64,000 nt of DNA from Miltoncostaea sp963823515. GTDB taxonomy: Bacteria; Actinomycetota; Thermoleophilia; Miltoncostaeales; Miltoncostaeaceae. The stretch spans positions 175,913 to 239,912 of the forward strand of contig CAWGMB010000001.1 of NCBI GenBank assembly GCA_963823515.1, written 5' to 3'. Positions within the stretch are counted from its first letter, which is position 1. Each line of letters starts with the position of its first letter. The notes under the pieces are model-generated. The model was not told the origin of the DNA and made no database searches. It worked only from the letters and a program-made list of their open reading frames with translations. Position numbers and translations under genes: made by a program. Below are positions 26,636 to 35,742 of the stretch, in pieces.

Positions 26636-27007
26636 ATGACCCTCGAAGTGACGACCGAGGTCCGCGACGGCGTCACCCTGGTGGTGCTCGGCGGGGAGCT
26701 CGACATCTACACCGTGGCGAGCTTCCGCGCCGACCTGGAGCGCGTCGACCCCGCCTCGACGCCGCTCGTCATCGACCTGACCGAGGTCACGCTGCTCGAC
26801 TCCTCGGGCCTCGGCGCGCTGGTGAGCCTGCTCAACCGGGCCCGCGCCGGCGCGGGCCGGCTCGGCCTGATCTGCCCGCACCGGCGGTTGCGCCGGGTCT
26901 TCGAGATCACCGGCCTGCGCCGTGCCTTCGTCTTCGGCGACGACCTCGAGGCCGTGCTCAATGCGTTCGCCGAGGAGGCCGGCGGGGTCTCTCCGGACGG
27001 GATCTAG
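26636..27007 (+). CDS. STAS-domain anti-sigma factor antagonist
   Basis: A 123-residue single STAS domain (SpoIIAA/RsbV type). Strand LVVLGGELDIYTV and the phosphorylation loop TLLDSSGLGALVSL are diagnostic, with Ser in DSSG as the phospho-site. Such proteins release a sigma factor when unphosphorylated by binding its anti-sigma kinase. No anti-sigma kinase is in the window; the SpoIIE phosphatase at 23255-25496 is the natural activator. It ends 1 bp before serS. Confidence 0.92.
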   Translation: MTLEVTTEVRDGVTLVVLGGELDIYTVASFRADLERVDPASTPLVIDLTEVTLLDSSGLGALVSLLNRARAGAGRLGLICPHRRLRRVFEITGLRRAFVFGDDLEAVLNAFAEEAGGVSPDGI

Positions 27008-27008
27008 A

Positions 27009-28271
27009 GTGCTCGATCTGAAAGTCATCCGAGCCGAGCGCGAGCGCGTCACGGCCAATCTCGCCCGCCGCGGAGCCGACGGACCGGTGGGCGACCTGCT
27101 CGACGCCGACGAGGCGGCGCGCGCCCTGCGCACGGCCGTCGAGGCCACCCGCGCCGAGCGCGCACGGATCAGCAAGGGCGTGGGCGAGGCGCGCCGCGCC
27201 GGCCGCGACAGCTCCGCCGAGGAGGCCGAGGCCAAGCGCCTGGGAGATGAGCTGAGCCGCCAGGAGGGTGGGCTCCGCGAGCTCGAGGGCCGCCGCGACG
27301 CGCTGCTCGCGGCGATGCCGAACCTCGCCGAGGACGCCGCCCCCGAAGGCGGCGAGGACGACGCCGTGGAGGTGCGCCGGGTGGGCGATCCCCCGTCGTT
27401 CTCCTTCACGCCGCGCGACCACGTGGAGCTCGCCACCGCCGCCGGCGCGCTCGACATGGAGGCCGCCGCCCGCGTGTCGGGCGCACGCTTCGCCTACCTC
27501 AAGGGCCCGCTCGTGCGCCTGCAGCTCGCGCTCGTCACGCTGGCCCTCGACACCCTCGAGGCGGCGGGCTTCACGCCGGTCATCCCCCCCGTGCTGGTGC
27601 GCGAGGAGGCGATGTACGGGACCGGCTTCTTCCCGACCGACCGCGCCTCGATCTACCAGACGGCCGAGGACGACCTCTACCTGGTCGGCACCTCCGAGGT
27701 GCCTCTGGCGGGCCTGCACGGCGACCAGATCCTGGCCGCCGAGGACCTGCCGCTGCGCTACGGGGGCATGTCCACCTGCTTCCGGCGCGAGGCCGGGGCG
27801 GCCGGCAAGGACACGCGCGGGATATTCCGGGTGCACCAGTTCGACAAGGTCGAGATGTTCTCGTTCGTGGGCCCGGAGGACTCGCCGGCCGAGCATCAGC
27901 GCATCCTCGGGGTGCAGGAGGCGATCCTCCAGGCGATCGAAGTGCCCTATCGCGTGATCGACATCGCCGTCGGCGACCTCGGCGCGTCGGCCGCGCGCAA
28001 GTTCGACTGCGAGGCCTGGATGCCCGCGCAGCAGGCGTACCGTGAGGTCACCTCCTGCTCCAACTGCACCGACTACCAGGCCCGCCGCCTGCGTACGCGC
28101 GTGCGCCGCGAGAGTGGGACCGAGCCGGTCCACACGCTCAACGGCACCGCCGTCGCCGTCGGCCGCACGATCATCGCGATCCTCGAGAACCACCAGCGCG
28201 AGGACGGGTCGGTGCCCATGCCGGCCGCCCTGCGCGCCTGCGGGGCCCCGGAGGAGATCCGGCCGCTGTGA
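27009..28271 (+). CDS. serS: Seryl-tRNA synthetase
   Basis: Class II synthetase charging tRNA-Ser; 420 residues from GTG 27009. The N-terminal ~110 residues are the long coiled-coil tRNA-binding arm (RTAVEATRAERARISKG and RRAGRDSSAEEAEAKRLGDE). Catalytic motifs: LYLVGTSEVPLAGLH, motif 2 CFRREAGAAGKDTRGIFR with HQFDKVEMF, motif 3 NGTAVAVGRTIIAILENHQ. Overlaps the following PfkB kinase by 4 nt. Confidence 0.96.
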   Translation: MLDLKVIRAERERVTANLARRGADGPVGDLLDADEAARALRTAVEATRAERARISKGVGEARRAGRDSSAEEAEAKRLGDELSRQEGGLRELEGRRDALLAAMPNLAEDAAPEGGEDDAVEVRRVGDPPSFSFTPRDHVELATAAGALDMEAAARVSGARFAYLKGPLVRLQLALVTLALDTLEAAGFTPVIPPVLVREEAMYGTGFFPTDRASIYQTAEDDLYLVGTSEVPLAGLHGDQILAAEDLPLRYGGMSTCFRREAGAAGKDTRGIFRVHQFDKVEMFSFVGPEDSPAEHQRILGVQEAILQAIEVPYRVIDIAVGDLGASAARKFDCEAWMPAQQAYREVTSCSNCTDYQARRLRTRVRRESGTEPVHTLNGTAVAVGRTIIAILENHQREDGSVPMPAALRACGAPEEIRPL

Positions 28272-29116
28272 GCGCGACCGCACGCCCGCGCGTCGCGGTG
28301 GTGGGCCACGCCGAGTGGTTGACGCACGGTCTGGGCGACATGCCCGGCGCCGGCGAGATCACCCGCCTCGCCGATCCCTTCGACGAGGCCGGCGGCGGCG
28401 GCGGCGTCAGCGCCGCCCAGGTGCCCAAGCTCGGCGCGGAGTGCCTCTTCTTCACCGCCCTGGGCGACGACGCCGTCCGGGCGGGCCGTCGCCGCACGGC
28501 TCGAGCAGCGAGGGGGTGACCGTGCTCGCGGCGGTCCGCGCCGGCGCCCAGACCCGGGCGGTGAGCGCCGTCGGCGCCGACCGGCGATCGCGCGATCGTC
28601 GTGATCGGCGACCCGATCTCCGCGCGGATCGAGGACACGCTGCCCTGGGACGACCTCGCCGGCTGCGACGCGGCGTACTTCACGGGGCACGACTCGGCCA
28701 CCGTCGCCGCGGCGCGCCGGGCGCGCGTGCTGGTGGTGACGACGCGCCGACTGGCCCAGCTCGTGGAGAGCGGCGTGCGCGCCGACGTCCTCATCGCCAG
28801 CGACGGCGACCCGACCGAGTCGGTCGATCCCGCCGAGCTGCCGGTGCCGCCGGAGGTGGTCGTCTGGACCGAGGGGGCGGCCGGCGGCCGCTACCTGCGG
28901 GCCGACGGGAGCGCCGGCCGCTGGTCGGCGGCGCCGCTCCCGGGTCCGGCGCTCGACAGCTACGGCTGCGGCGACTCGTTCGCGGCGGGCCTGACCGTGG
29001 GGCTCGCGCGCGGACTCGACCTCGACTCCGCGCTCGCGCTCGGCGCCCGTTGCGGGGCGGCCTGCCTCACCGGCCGCGGCGGCCTGCGTCCCCAGCTCGT
29101 CGAGGACCCCGCCTAG
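28268..29116 (+). CDS. PfkB-family carbohydrate kinase (two frameshifts)
   Basis: Ribokinase-like sugar kinase. GTG 28268 overlaps the serS stop. The N-terminal part (RVAVVGHAEWLTHGLGDMPG, AGGGGGVSAAQVPKLGAE) breaks near 28477, a middle part (GRAVAARLEQRGVTVLAAV) breaks near 28581, and the rest (DRAIVVIGDPISARIEDTL onward) finishes intact. Removing one C from each CC restores the frame. The C-terminal PfkB signature with the catalytic Asp is SYGCGDSFAAGLTVGLARG. Substrate unknown. Ends overlapping the convergent CorC-type gene by 4 bp. Confidence 0.85.
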
Positions 29117-30426
29117 TCCTCGGGGCCCTCGGCCTCCGGCTCATCGGGCCCGGCGGGGGCCGGCTCGATGGCGACCAGCACGACGCGGGTGCCGCTCGTC
29201 GCCTCGACGGTGAGCGTCCAGCCGTCGACGGTGACCGAGTCGCCGGTGCGCGGCAGGCGGCCGAGACGCGTGAAGACCAGCCCACCCACGCTGGTCACGG
29301 TCTCGTCGATCAGCTCGACGCCGTGGTCCTGGAGATCCTCCAGCGGCACGTGCCCGCGCACGATCAGGCGCCCGTCGGGGCGTTCGTCGACGGCCGGGCC
29401 GCGGTCGCGCTCGTCGTCGATCTCGCCGACGATCTCCTCGATCACGTCCTCGACCGTGACGATACCGGCGAAGTCGCCGTACTCGTCGAGCACGACGGCC
29501 AGTGACGAGCGGCGCGCCTGGAGCTGGCGCAGGAGGTCGTCGACCGGCTGCGTCTCGGGCACGTAGAGGGCGGGGCCGGCGATGTCGCGGAGGGGGGTCT
29601 CCTCATCCTCCAGCAGGCCGCGCGCGAGCTGGCTGAGGTGAACGACGCCGAGCACACCGTCGCCGTTGAGCACGGGGAAGCGGCTGTGCCGGGTGGCGAG
29701 CGCCTCCACCAGGGCGGCGCGCAGCGGCGTCTCGGCCAACAGGGTGGTGACCTCGGGCCGCGGGGTCATGATGTCGCGCGCGAGGCTCCCCTGGAGCCCG
29801 AAGACGCCCTCGAGCATGTCGGCCTCTTCGGGCTCGATCGCCCCGCCCTCCTCGCTCTGAGCGATCAGGATCTGGAGGTCCTCGGGCGTCGAGGCCAGCT
29901 CGCGCTCGGTGGCGGGCTCCACTCCGAGGGCACGCACCAGCCGGTTGCCGGCGCCGTTCATCACGTGGATGAAGGGGGCGAAGACGATGCGGAACCACTC
30001 GAGCGGACGGGCGATGCTCAGCGCGGTGGCCTCGGCCCGCTGGATCGCGACGGTCTTGGGCGCCAGCTCACCGACCACGACGTGCAGCACGGTGATGATG
30101 ACGAACGCGAGGATCACGGCGGTGAGGGACGCGGTGCCCTCGCGGAGGCCGACCCGGCTGAAGACCGGCTCGAGAAGGCTCGCGAAGGCCGGCTCGCCCA
30201 GCCAGCCGAGTCCCAGGCTGGCGAGGGTGATGCCCAGCTGGCAGGCCGCCAGGTAGCGGTCGATGTGGCGCACCTGCTCGCGCGCGCGCAGTGCCGTGCG
30301 GTTGTGCTCGGCAAGCTGCTCGAGGCGCGTCACCCTGGCGCGGGCGAGGGAGAACTCGGCCGCGACGAAGAAGCCGTTCAGCAGCACCAGCAGGAGGGCC
30401 GCGAGGAGTAGGACCGTGTTTGTCAA
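29113..30426 (-). CDS. CNNM/CorC family membrane protein (DUF21-CBS-CorC_HlyC)
   Basis: A 437-residue protein. Three to four helices of a CNNM/DUF21 transmembrane domain (LLLAALLLVLLNGFFVAAEF, LGITLASLGLGWLGEPAF, AVILAFVIITVLHVVVGEL) carry the ELAPKT signature; then a CBS pair (IMTPRPEVTTL, SLAVVLDEYGDFAGIVTVEDV) and a C-terminal CorC/HlyC domain (SVGGLVFTRLGRLP). The family exports Mg2+ or Co2+, or affects ion resistance. The acidic tail is Pro/Glu-rich. Stands alone. Confidence 0.92.
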   Translation of the reverse strand: MTNTVLLLAALLLVLLNGFFVAAEFSLARARVTRLEQLAEHNRTALRAREQVRHIDRYLAACQLGITLASLGLGWLGEPAFASLLEPVFSRVGLREGTASLTAVILAFVIITVLHVVVGELAPKTVAIQRAEATALSIARPLEWFRIVFAPFIHVMNGAGNRLVRALGVEPATERELASTPEDLQILIAQSEEGGAIEPEEADMLEGVFGLQGSLARDIMTPRPEVTTLLAETPLRAALVEALATRHSRFPVLNGDGVLGVVHLSQLARGLLEDEETPLRDIAGPALYVPETQPVDDLLRQLQARRSSLAVVLDEYGDFAGIVTVEDVIEEIVGEIDDERDRGPAVDERPDGRLIVRGHVPLEDLQDHGVELIDETVTSVGGLVFTRLGRLPRTGDSVTVDGWTLTVEATSGTRVVLVAIEPAPAGPDEPEAEGPED

Positions 30427-30506
30427 CGGCCCGGAGAGGTGTCCACGGGCGGCATGATACCCGCGCCGCCCACCGCATCACCCACGAGGATCCCCCCGAG
30501 TGGCGA

Positions 30507-30629
30507 TCAGACGGCGGGGCCTCCCGTGGCGGGCGGGTCCGAGCCCGGGAACGACTCCTCGCCCTGCTCGTCGAGCAGTTCCTTCGGGGGCTCGTCTTCG
30601 GGATCGAGCGTCGTCGGTATGTCGGGCAT
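30507..30629 (-). CDS. Small acidic protein (40 aa)
   Basis: ATG 30629 to TGA 30507 encodes 40 residues, acidic and Pro-rich: PEDEPPKELLDEQGEESFPG followed by SDPPATGGPAV. The ELLDE...EESFPGSDPP pattern occurs in many small uncharacterised bacterial proteins. It starts 14 bp after the peroxidase stop, so it is probably co-transcribed with it. Function unknown. Confidence 0.65.
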   Translation of the reverse strand: MPDIPTTLDPEDEPPKELLDEQGEESFPGSDPPATGGPAV

Positions 30630-30643
30630 CGTGCCTCCCGGGG

Positions 30644-32242
30644 TCATCCGTTGCCGAGCGGGTTGAGCAGGGCGGCCCTGCCCTCGAACGCGAACAGGAG
30701 CAGGTCGACCATCCTGAAGGTGCTCGCGTCGGGGCCGAGCGTCGGTCGCCAGTTCGGGTCGGAGAGCATCGAGATCGTGCTCCCCTCGATGGCGCGGTGG
30801 AAGGTCTCGGCGACCAGACGACCGCCCACCGCGGCGAGTCGGCCGGCGTTGAACTCGGCCTCGCGCAGCACGTAGAACCACAGGGGCGTGTCCCTCACCA
30901 CGGCCGCGCGCTGGCTGGCGTTGAGGCCCGAGAGCTTGGCGCCCCTGTTGCCGTCGAGGATCTGCTTGGCGGTCAGGGCCGTCAGCGTGACGCCCCGCCC
31001 GCGCATCATGGCGACCATCTGCTGACCGGTCGCCAGCTTCAGCATGTGCGCCCGTGTGAGGTTCCGGAAGGCGAGATTGTGCCGGATCGCCTTCGGGTCG
31101 GGGCCGCCGATCGAGCCGTCCGGCAGGAAGGCAAGGACGTCGGTGAGCAGCGTGTCGATCCGCCGCGCGAAGTTCATCTTGTTCCTGCCGCCGACGATCG
31201 GGCGCAGGTTGTTGCGTCCGGCCTCCGTGAAGTCGTAGAGGCGGCGGAAGTCGGCGATCCAGTTGCTCGGCAGCTTGGGGTCGCCGCCGAGATCGCCGCT
31301 GGTGCCCGAGAACTCGAACAGCAGGTCGAGGCTCCCGCCGCCGTCGTCGAACACGTGGTTCCAGTTGTACGCGCCGCGAACCATGCTGTGTCCGAGCCGG
31401 TAGGCGGCCACCGAGAACTCCACCGGCATCGTGGGGGCGTCGCCGGGGGCGGGGGCGACCTCGAAGACCTTGCGCCCGTTGGTGAAGACGTCGTCCACCA
31501 GCTGCGGCTTCACGATGCGCGGCAGGAAGTCGGTGCGGACCATCCACTGGTAGTGGCGGACCACCATCTCGCGTGCCTTCGCGAAGAGGTCGGCCGGCGG
31601 CACGCCGTCGGCCTTCAGCTTCTCCACCACGTGATTGTGGAAGCGGATGAAGGCGTTGTGGGTCTGGCCGACCACGAGGTTCTCGTCGTTGCGCACGTCC
31701 GGGATCCGGGCCTTCTTGTTGGTGCGCCGCGGCAGGTCGAACCCCGCGTGTGGCTTGTCGGCGATGCCGTCCGTGGGAAAGCCGGCCTTCACCGTCGTGC
31801 CGGTCTTCAGGTGGATCTTGTCGGCCGCGTAGAACTCCGGCGTCAGGCCGGGTCCGAGGCCGTAGAGCGAGTCCAGGTCGAGGCTCGGCGAGCGGCCCTG
31901 GATCAGGTCCGCCACGGGCACCGTCGCGTCGTCGGCCAGAGCGCTCTTGTCGAAGGTCAGGTCGTGGTCGAGGAACTGGCCCAGGTAGGTGAAGCCGGCG
32001 GGGATCGTGGAGTCGCGCGCCGGCTGGTCGGCGTCGATCGTCATCGCCCGTGCGAGTGCGCGGCGCCCCGGCTCCCCGAGCCGGCGCACGGCCTTCGGTC
32101 CGAGCCGCGAGAAGCGGAAGGCCCGCAACTCGTTCTCCATGGACATCGCGACCGCGACGCCGGGCGCCGGCGACGGGGCGCCGAGCAGCCCCTCCCCGGC
32201 GACGAAGTAGCTGTCCCTGGAGTGCCGCTCCTGCTGCGTCAT
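30644..32242 (-). CDS. Animal-type haem peroxidase
   Basis: A 532-residue member of the peroxidase-cyclooxygenase superfamily; ATG 32242 (MTQQERHSRDSYFV) is preferred to an upstream in-frame start. Conserved elements: GQFLDHDLTFD with the distal His, HNAFIRFHNHVVEKL, and SVAAYRLGHSMVRGAYN with the proximal haem-ligand His. Bacterial members oxidise halides or organic substrates with H2O2. No signal peptide is evident, so it is either cytosolic or secreted without a classical signal. Ser/Thr-Ile-Pro and DP motifs follow the bacterial subfamily. Confidence 0.88.
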   Translation of the reverse strand: MTQQERHSRDSYFVAGEGLLGAPSPAPGVAVAMSMENELRAFRFSRLGPKAVRRLGEPGRRALARAMTIDADQPARDSTIPAGFTYLGQFLDHDLTFDKSALADDATVPVADLIQGRSPSLDLDSLYGLGPGLTPEFYAADKIHLKTGTTVKAGFPTDGIADKPHAGFDLPRRTNKKARIPDVRNDENLVVGQTHNAFIRFHNHVVEKLKADGVPPADLFAKAREMVVRHYQWMVRTDFLPRIVKPQLVDDVFTNGRKVFEVAPAPGDAPTMPVEFSVAAYRLGHSMVRGAYNWNHVFDDGGGSLDLLFEFSGTSGDLGGDPKLPSNWIADFRRLYDFTEAGRNNLRPIVGGRNKMNFARRIDTLLTDVLAFLPDGSIGGPDPKAIRHNLAFRNLTRAHMLKLATGQQMVAMMRGRGVTLTALTAKQILDGNRGAKLSGLNASQRAAVVRDTPLWFYVLREAEFNAGRLAAVGGRLVAETFHRAIEGSTISMLSDPNWRPTLGPDASTFRMVDLLLFAFEGRAALLNPLGNG

Positions 32243-32351
32243 CGCGCCGCTCCCTCGCCAGGGCCACGCGATACGCGGCCGGCACCGGATCCCGCTCGCG
32301 AACATACGACCGCCGGACGCACGCGGGCAAGCGGCGCGGCCCCGCGTCGCG

Positions 32352-34640
32352 CTACACGAGCGCCAGAATGTGCGCGGCGAAGCGCGGATCGCCCCAGTAG
32401 CCGGTGTGCTGCCCGGCCCCGAGGCAGAACTCGTCGCGGCGCAGCGGCCGCGCCGGCGGGTCGGCGGCGTCGGTGAGGTCGGCTCCGGGCCACAGTTCGC
32501 GCCCGAGGTAGTCGCCGCTGCGGTAGACGTTGCGCCAGGTGGTGTTCGGCCCCGCGCGTCGCAGGAGGTCGTCGACCACGTCCACGTCGGCCGGCCAGTC
32601 GTACTGGCCGGGGAAGCTCGGGGCGTAGGTCTGCACGATCGGGCACCCGGCGGTGAGGAGCGCCAGGCGGGGCGGCACGGCGGGAGCGCGCTCGCGCGAG
32701 ATGTCGGGGTGGTCGGGGAGCACGCGCGGCGCGAGCGGCCAGCCCTCGGCCTCCTGGTGGTCGGCGCGGTCGCGGAACTCGTCGCCGAACAGGAGCGCCA
32801 GGGAGTACATGCTCCCCTGGGAGTGGGCGGCGATCACGATGGCGTCGGGGCGTTGCTCCACGGCGATGTGGTCGAGCAGCGTCGCGTAGCGGCGCAGGAC
32901 CCTGCGCCGCGGGGGCTCCACCGGGTCGGTGTCGCGGGGCGAGCCGTGGGGGATGCGCATGTAGGTCGCCACGTCGTATCCGAGGTCGAGGCCTCGTGCG
33001 AGCACCGGCAGCCGGCTCGCCAGGAACGCCGCGAGGGCGATCAGGACGGCCACGGTGGTCGAGGTCCGCAGGCCGGGCGATGATCCGCTGGAGAGCTCGA
33101 CGAACGGCTGGAAGATGGCCCCGGATAGGTCGCCGAGCCCCTCGCCCACGACCGACGTCACCGGGGTCGCCAGCACGAGCGCCAGCGCGGCGATGAAAAG
33201 GGCGGCCGTGATCAGCGCCACGTGCAGCTCCCCGCCCAGGTAAGCCAGCAGCACCCCAAGCCCGCGGCGCAAGGGCGCGCGGGCGGGGTCCGGGCGGAAG
33301 CGCCGCCACCAGTAGAGGCAGGCCACCGCGAGGGCGCCCACGGCGATCGCGACGGCAAGGGCGTCGGCGCCCGGGTCGTCGGCGCTCAGGAGGAGGGCGA
33401 TGAGGCCCGCGCCGGCCACGACCGCGCCGAGGGCGCCCCAGGGACGCAGCGGCGACGCCCCGTCACGACGGGCCTGGGCGAGTGCGGACGCGTAGGGGAC
33501 CGCCGCGACGACGATGGCGACGATCAGGACCGCGGCGCACAGGAGCGCGATCCCGAGCGGCCGCAGGGACTGCTCGAAGACCCGCTGCGCGTAGTCGCCG
33601 AAGATGGCGTCCTCCGCGCCGACGTCGTCGGCGGCCTCGCGCGGCACCGGGGTGCCGGTGCCGGCCGCCCGCGAGGTCGCGGCGAGCGCCGCAGCCACCA
33701 GCAGGGCGCCGAGCAGCCCGATGCCGAGCCCCCCGATGACGACGCTGAGGACTGCCGTGCGCGTGGCCCGGTAACGCTGGGCGGCCGCGCCGCCGCCGCC
33801 GCGGCGCGCCCATTCGCGCGCCATGAGCGCGCAGACGGCGATGGCGGTCAGCCCCACGAGGGCCCACGTGACCGGCAGCACCCAGCGCACGCCGCAGGTC
33901 CACAGCACCTCGTGCACCGCCATCTCCAGCGAGCCGTCGATCGCGTGGATCACCAGGGGCGCGATCCCCACGCCGATCGCGATGACCCCGAAGGCGAGGC
34001 CGGGCCGCCCCGCACCGAGGGGCACGGCGGAGAAGCGCCAGCCCCGCGCCCTCAGGAAGCCGTCGCCGATCCACGCGAGAGCCGCCGCGACCACGAGTGT
34101 CAGCCCGGCGATCACGAGCTGCTGCCAGCGCTCGGTCAGGCGCACGAGCGCCGCGAGCTCGAGTCCCAGGATGGCCGCCCCGGCGGTGAGGCCTACCGCC
34201 AGCACCGCGGTCAGGTAGGAGAACGTCTCCAGCAGCCGGCGCTGGGCCCGGGTGCGCCCCTGGTTGGCCCGCAGCGCCTCGAGGGCGATGGTCGAGATCT
34301 GGAAGAGCATCCCGTAGAGCGTCAGCACGAAGCGCCTCAGAGTTCCGGGGAAGCGCGAGAGGTCGGCCCAGTGCATCTCGTAGACAACCAGCGGGCCGGC
34401 CGGCGCGGGGCGCGCGATGCGGGCGCATTCCACCGGGTGCGCCGCCGGCGCGCCGCGCGAGCCCGGCAGCGGCGGGACGACGATCCTGCGCGTGAAGCGG
34501 GTCGCGTGCGCCCCCGGCCCGATCCGGGCCAGGAGGGCGTCGGTCATCGTCCCGACCGTGTCTCCGGCGTCGTCGTCGCCGACTCCCGGCACCACGATCA
34601 GCGCCGTGCCGCCCTGCGGGGTGTCGGCGGACCGGTCCAC
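32352..34640 (-). CDS. Large membrane protein with alpha/beta-hydrolase-like parts
   Basis: A 762-residue protein. The N-terminus (GGTALIVVPGVGDDDAGDT) resembles the first strand and oxyanion region of an alpha/beta hydrolase; residues ~130-560 contain about ten hydrophobic helices; the C-terminal soluble part holds AIVIAAHSQGSMYSLALLFG, a lipase-like elbow with nucleophile Ser in HSQG. Late His residues (GAGQHTGYWGD) could complete a triad. The split of a hydrolase fold by a membrane domain is unusual. Not a family I can name. No obvious operon partner. Confidence 0.7.
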   Translation of the reverse strand: MDRSADTPQGGTALIVVPGVGDDDAGDTVGTMTDALLARIGPGAHATRFTRRIVVPPLPGSRGAPAAHPVECARIARPAPAGPLVVYEMHWADLSRFPGTLRRFVLTLYGMLFQISTIALEALRANQGRTRAQRRLLETFSYLTAVLAVGLTAGAAILGLELAALVRLTERWQQLVIAGLTLVVAAALAWIGDGFLRARGWRFSAVPLGAGRPGLAFGVIAIGVGIAPLVIHAIDGSLEMAVHEVLWTCGVRWVLPVTWALVGLTAIAVCALMAREWARRGGGGAAAQRYRATRTAVLSVVIGGLGIGLLGALLVAAALAATSRAAGTGTPVPREAADDVGAEDAIFGDYAQRVFEQSLRPLGIALLCAAVLIVAIVVAAVPYASALAQARRDGASPLRPWGALGAVVAGAGLIALLLSADDPGADALAVAIAVGALAVACLYWWRRFRPDPARAPLRRGLGVLLAYLGGELHVALITAALFIAALALVLATPVTSVVGEGLGDLSGAIFQPFVELSSGSSPGLRTSTTVAVLIALAAFLASRLPVLARGLDLGYDVATYMRIPHGSPRDTDPVEPPRRRVLRRYATLLDHIAVEQRPDAIVIAAHSQGSMYSLALLFGDEFRDRADHQEAEGWPLAPRVLPDHPDISRERAPAVPPRLALLTAGCPIVQTYAPSFPGQYDWPADVDVVDDLLRRAGPNTTWRNVYRSGDYLGRELWPGADLTDAADPPARPLRRDEFCLGAGQHTGYWGDPRFAAHILALV

Positions 34641-34667
34641 GGGGCGGCACGCTAGGGCCTTCGCGTC

Positions 34668-35734
34668 ATGAGGGTCAAGGATGGGGCGACCCGGGTCCCG
34701 CTCTATGCTCGCCCGACGAGCTTCGGCGTACTCGCGCTGATCGTGGCGGCGGGCCTCGCCGGCCCGCTGCTCTCGATCGGGCGCCAGGCGTACGTGCCCG
34801 TGGTGGTGGGGGAGCTCTTCGCGGGCGTGGTCATCGGCCGCACCGGCGGCGGCTGGCTCGACGCGTCCGAGCCCACCACCGCGTTCCTGGCCGCGGTCGG
34901 CTTCGCGATGCTGATGTTCGGAGCCGGCATGCTCGTTCCCATCCGCGCGCCGGGCATCGCCGGCGGGCTGCGCCGCGGCGCAGCCGCGGCGCTCCTGGTC
35001 GGGATCCTCGCCGTCCCCGCGGGCATCGGCATCGCCGCGGCGGTGGGGGGAGGCGACGCGGCGATCTACTGCCTGCTGGTGGCGAGCGGCTCGGCCGCGG
35101 TGCTCCTGCCGGCGATCCAGGAGACCCGGCTCGGCGCCGACACGGGCGCGCTCGTGGTGATGTCGCAGGTCGCGATCGCCGACGTGGCGGCGATCTTCGC
35201 ACTGCCCTTCGTGATGCAGCCCGATCGCGCCCGGGAGGCCGCCGTCGGGGCCGTCGCGGTCGCCTGCTCGTGGCGATCATCGGGGGCCCGAAGCGGCTGT
35301 CCAAGCAGGTCATCGGCATCGCCGCGGGGTTCTTCGTGCCCCTGTTCTTCGTGGCGCTGGGCGCCCGCCTCGACCTGCGCGCGCTCTTCGAGCACCCCTC
35401 CTACCTCTCGCTCGCGGCCCTCCTGGTGATCGTCAACGCGGCCGTGCACGTCGCGGGAGCGCTCGTCACCCGTCAGGGCCTGCCGGCGGCGCTGGCGGCC
35501 ACCGCGCAGCTCGGGCTGCCTGCGGCCGTCGTCGCGATCGGCCTCTCGGAGGGGGTCATCACGCCCGGCCAGGGCGGACGGCGGGGCGCTCGGCTGAGAG
35601 CCCTGCCGTCCGCGGGCGGTCCGGCTGGTGTCGCCCGCCCTTCTTCTCGTGCCTGTCGCGGTCCTTCCCACCCTTGTGCGAGGTGGGCACCTGGGGAGGT
35701 TCCGCGGGGGCGGCGCCGCCGGTGTGCCGGGTGA
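34668..35734 (+). CDS. CPA2-type cation:proton antiporter (frameshifted)
   Basis: Membrane half of a Kef/NapA-type antiporter without a TrkA domain. Helices such as VPVVVGELFAGVVIGRTGGG (the conserved GEL/VG start), FAMLMFGAGMLVPI and ASGSAAVLLPAIQETRLG run in one frame to about 35264; PKRLSKQVIGIAAGFFVPLF, VALGARLDLRALFEHP and LGLPAAVVAIGLSEGVITPGQG follow in another, joined by one missing C. A further hydrophobic stretch (RLVSPALLLVPVAVLPTLV) in a third frame suggests another break near 35580-35630, so the true end is uncertain. Convergent with the bicarbonate transporter. Confidence 0.8.
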
Positions 35735-35742
35735 GGCCTCCC

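Noticed and set aside
26636..27007. A full partner-switching operon around the STAS gene
   Set aside because: No RsbW-like kinase or sigma factor gene lies nearby; only the STAS protein is supported.
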